Shown in pieces: positions 62,634 through 64,000 of a stretch of 64,000 bases of DNA (position 1 is the first letter of the stretch; each line of letters opens with the position of its first letter). Source of the DNA: Oscillospiraceae bacterium (GTDB lineage: Bacteria; Bacillota; Clostridia; Oscillospirales; Acutalibacteraceae). The notes beneath the pieces were generated by a model. It made no database searches. It had not been told where the DNA came from and was given only the letters and a program-made list of their open reading frames with translations. The stretch spans positions 248,001-312,000 of the forward strand of contig CADARP010000001.1 in assembly GCA_902790325.1 (NCBI GenBank), given 5' to 3'. The position numbers and the translations under genes were made by a program.

Positions 62634-64000
62634 ATGCTCAGAACTCGATGGTTTGACTCGGTCGACCGATCCTGCCCGCTGGCGGAATATCCGCGGCCGC
62701 AGATGGTACGCGATACCTGGCTGTGTCTCAACGGTCCGTGGGACTATGCGATCACGGCTGACATAAAAGATTTTCCGGAAGAGTATGACGGAACGATCAC
62801 GGTGCCGTTTGCACCGGAATGCGAGCTCAGCGGCGTATGCCGCAAACTGCATCCTGACCGCCGGCTGTGGTATCGGCGCAGTATAACAGTGCCGGAGTCG
62901 TTCCGCGGCAAGCGCTGCATTCTGCACTTCGGCGCGGTCGACTGGCAGTGTGCGGTTTTTGTCAACGGATCGAAGGCCATGGAGCATACCGGCGGCTACT
63001 GTCCGTTCAGTGCAGACATCACCGATCTCTTGCGCGACGGCGAGAATACGATTGTTGTGCGCGTCTACGACCCGACGGACGCCGGCTGGCAGAACCGCGG
63101 CAAGCAGTCGCTCGAATCGCACGGTTTCTGGTACACGGGCACATCCGGCATCTGGCAAACCGTTTGGATGGAACCGGTAAGCGACTCGCATATCCGTTCG
63201 GTGCGGATGGTGCCGGACATCGACGCGGGCAATGTGTGTCTGCGCACCGATCTTTCCGGCGAGGGCGAAGTTTTTGCGTGCGTCAAAGCGGCCAGCGACG
63301 TCGTCTTTGAAGGCGTTGTTCCGACGGACGACGCGCATATCCCTGTTCCGAATGCCCGGCTGTGGTCTCCGGAGGATCCGTTCCTTTACGACCTCGAGCT
63401 GGAACTGCGCGCAGACGGAATCGTTGTCGACCGCGTGCGCAGCTATTTCGGAATGCGCAAGTTTTCCACAGGCACCGTGAACGGCATCACACGCCTGTTC
63501 CTGAACAATAAGCCGTATTTCCAGCGCGGACTGCTCGATCAGGGCTATTTCCCGGACGGCGGGCTGACGCCCCCGACGGACGAAGCGATGATTTACGACA
63601 TCCGCAAGATGAAAGAGCTCGGCTTCAACATGCTGCGCAAGCACATCAAAGTCGATCTCGCGCGCTGGTACTATCACTGCGACCGGATCGGCATGCTCGT
63701 GTGGCAGGACATGGTCAGCGGCGGGAAATGGATCGGCAATTTTTACGCCGGCGTCGTACCGAACATTCTGGGAGCCTGTCCGCGACTGACGCCGTTTACC
63801 GTGCATGACAACAGTCATTACAAGCGCTTCAGCCGGGAGAAACCGGAATGGCGCGCGGCATATGAAACGGAACTGCGCGAAATGCTCGACACGCTCATGA
63901 ACTGCGTGAGTATCTACTGCTGGGTGCCGTTCAACGAGGCTTGGGGACAGTTCGACGCCGTTCGCATCGCCGAGACTGTCAAGGCATATGACCCGAGCCG
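62634..64000 (+). CDS. GH2 family glycosidase, N-terminal part
   Basis: Open to the right edge (about 455 residues visible). GH2 sugar-binding jelly roll (residues about 30-190, with LWYRRSITVPESFRGKRCILHFGAVDW), immunoglobulin-like middle domain, then the TIM barrel with FNMLRKHIKVD and the acid/base Glu in VPFNEAWGQFD near the edge. The nucleophile lies outside. No signal peptide; probably a cytoplasmic beta-galactosidase/beta-glucuronidase-like enzyme. GAGGAGGAAAC precedes ATG 62634, 12 bases after the dnaC stop. Confidence 0.9.
   Translation, partial: MLRTRWFDSVDRSCPLAEYPRPQMVRDTWLCLNGPWDYAITADIKDFPEEYDGTITVPFAPECELSGVCRKLHPDRRLWYRRSITVPESFRGKRCILHFGAVDWQCAVFVNGSKAMEHTGGYCPFSADITDLLRDGENTIVVRVYDPTDAGWQNRGKQSLESHGFWYTGTSGIWQTVWMEPVSDSHIRSVRMVPDIDAGNVCLRTDLSGEGEVFACVKAASDVVFEGVVPTDDAHIPVPNARLWSPEDPFLYDLELELRADGIVVDRVRSYFGMRKFSTGTVNGITRLFLNNKPYFQRGLLDQGYFPDGGLTPPTDEAMIYDIRKMKELGFNMLRKHIKVDLARWYYHCDRIGMLVWQDMVSGGKWIGNFYAGVVPNILGACPRLTPFTVHDNSHYKRFSREKPEWRAAYETELREMLDTLMNCVSIYCWVPFNEAWGQFDAVRIAETVKAYDPS

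Overview
The window is about 64 kb of moderately GC-rich DNA from a spore-forming member of the Clostridia, most likely an uncultured gut lineage near the Oscillospiraceae. Three sporulation genes point this way (sigK at 840, spoIIR at 42391 on the minus strand, sigG at 58990), together with many Firmicutes-type Shine-Dalgarno sites and a dense set of plant- and host-glycan hydrolases. No transposase, phage module, CRISPR array or plasmid gene was seen. Genes are packed tightly, often with 4-base ATGA or TAATG overlaps, and no gap exceeds about 190 bases.

Layout. 1-16.7 kb (+): the end of a sialidase-like enzyme, sigK, a thymidylate-kinase-like gene, acyltransferases, a DJ-1 protein, 5-formyl-THF cyclo-ligase, mltG, a U32 protein, two M42 peptidases, a YnbB-type PLP enzyme, a GPH-type transporter with a membrane-anchored companion, galE and hflX. 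16.8-17.0 kb: tRNA-Met and tRNA-Glu with a consensus promoter and a strong terminator. 17.0-21.7 kb (+): a Cys/His-repeat lipoprotein, a secreted GH5 and a GH36 alpha-galactosidase. 21.7-28.2 kb: a secreted metallophosphoesterase, a radical SAM protein, a GT2 glycosyltransferase, a GT2-like pseudo-enzyme, a DegT aminotransferase and a glycerophosphodiesterase.

28.2-34.3 kb (-): a tightly overlapping five-gene operon (GH51 arabinofuranosidase, small Cys protein, MFS carrier, membrane leucine-rich-repeat protein, metallophosphoesterase). 34.4-37.4 kb (-): a three-gene glycerol-3-phosphate oxidation operon. 37.5-44.1 kb (-): alaX, mnmA, tRNA-Pro, an EamA exporter, a second glycerophosphodiesterase, spoIIR, an MreB homologue and a UPF0340 protein. 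44.1-47.2 kb (-): a large GH2 beta-galactosidase. 47.3-51.9 kb (+): a metal island of CopA with a fused C-terminal CopZ-like domain and two G3E GTPases, one with a long His tract. 51.9-54.5 kb (-): mrp, a membrane acyltransferase and trpS. 54.6-64 kb (+): a HAD phosphatase, a TetM-like GTPase behind three tandem dyads, a sugar isomerase-like gene, a DUF6807 gene, sigG, nagB, dnaD- and dnaC-like genes, and a GH2 enzyme running off the right edge.

How it fits together. The hydrolases and carriers suggest use of arabinosides, alpha- and beta-galactosides, beta-glucans and amino sugars, feeding galE and nagB. The two glycerophosphodiesterases could supply glycerol-3-phosphate to the FAD-dependent oxidation operon. 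The best candidates for something undescribed are the five-gene arabinosidase operon, the three 22-bp dyads in front of the TetM-like GTPase, the 26-residue Cys/His-repeat lipoprotein, the internal start that could release a free CopZ, and a sigG ribosome-binding site buried in a terminator-like hairpin. All function calls come from reading motifs; no database search was run.
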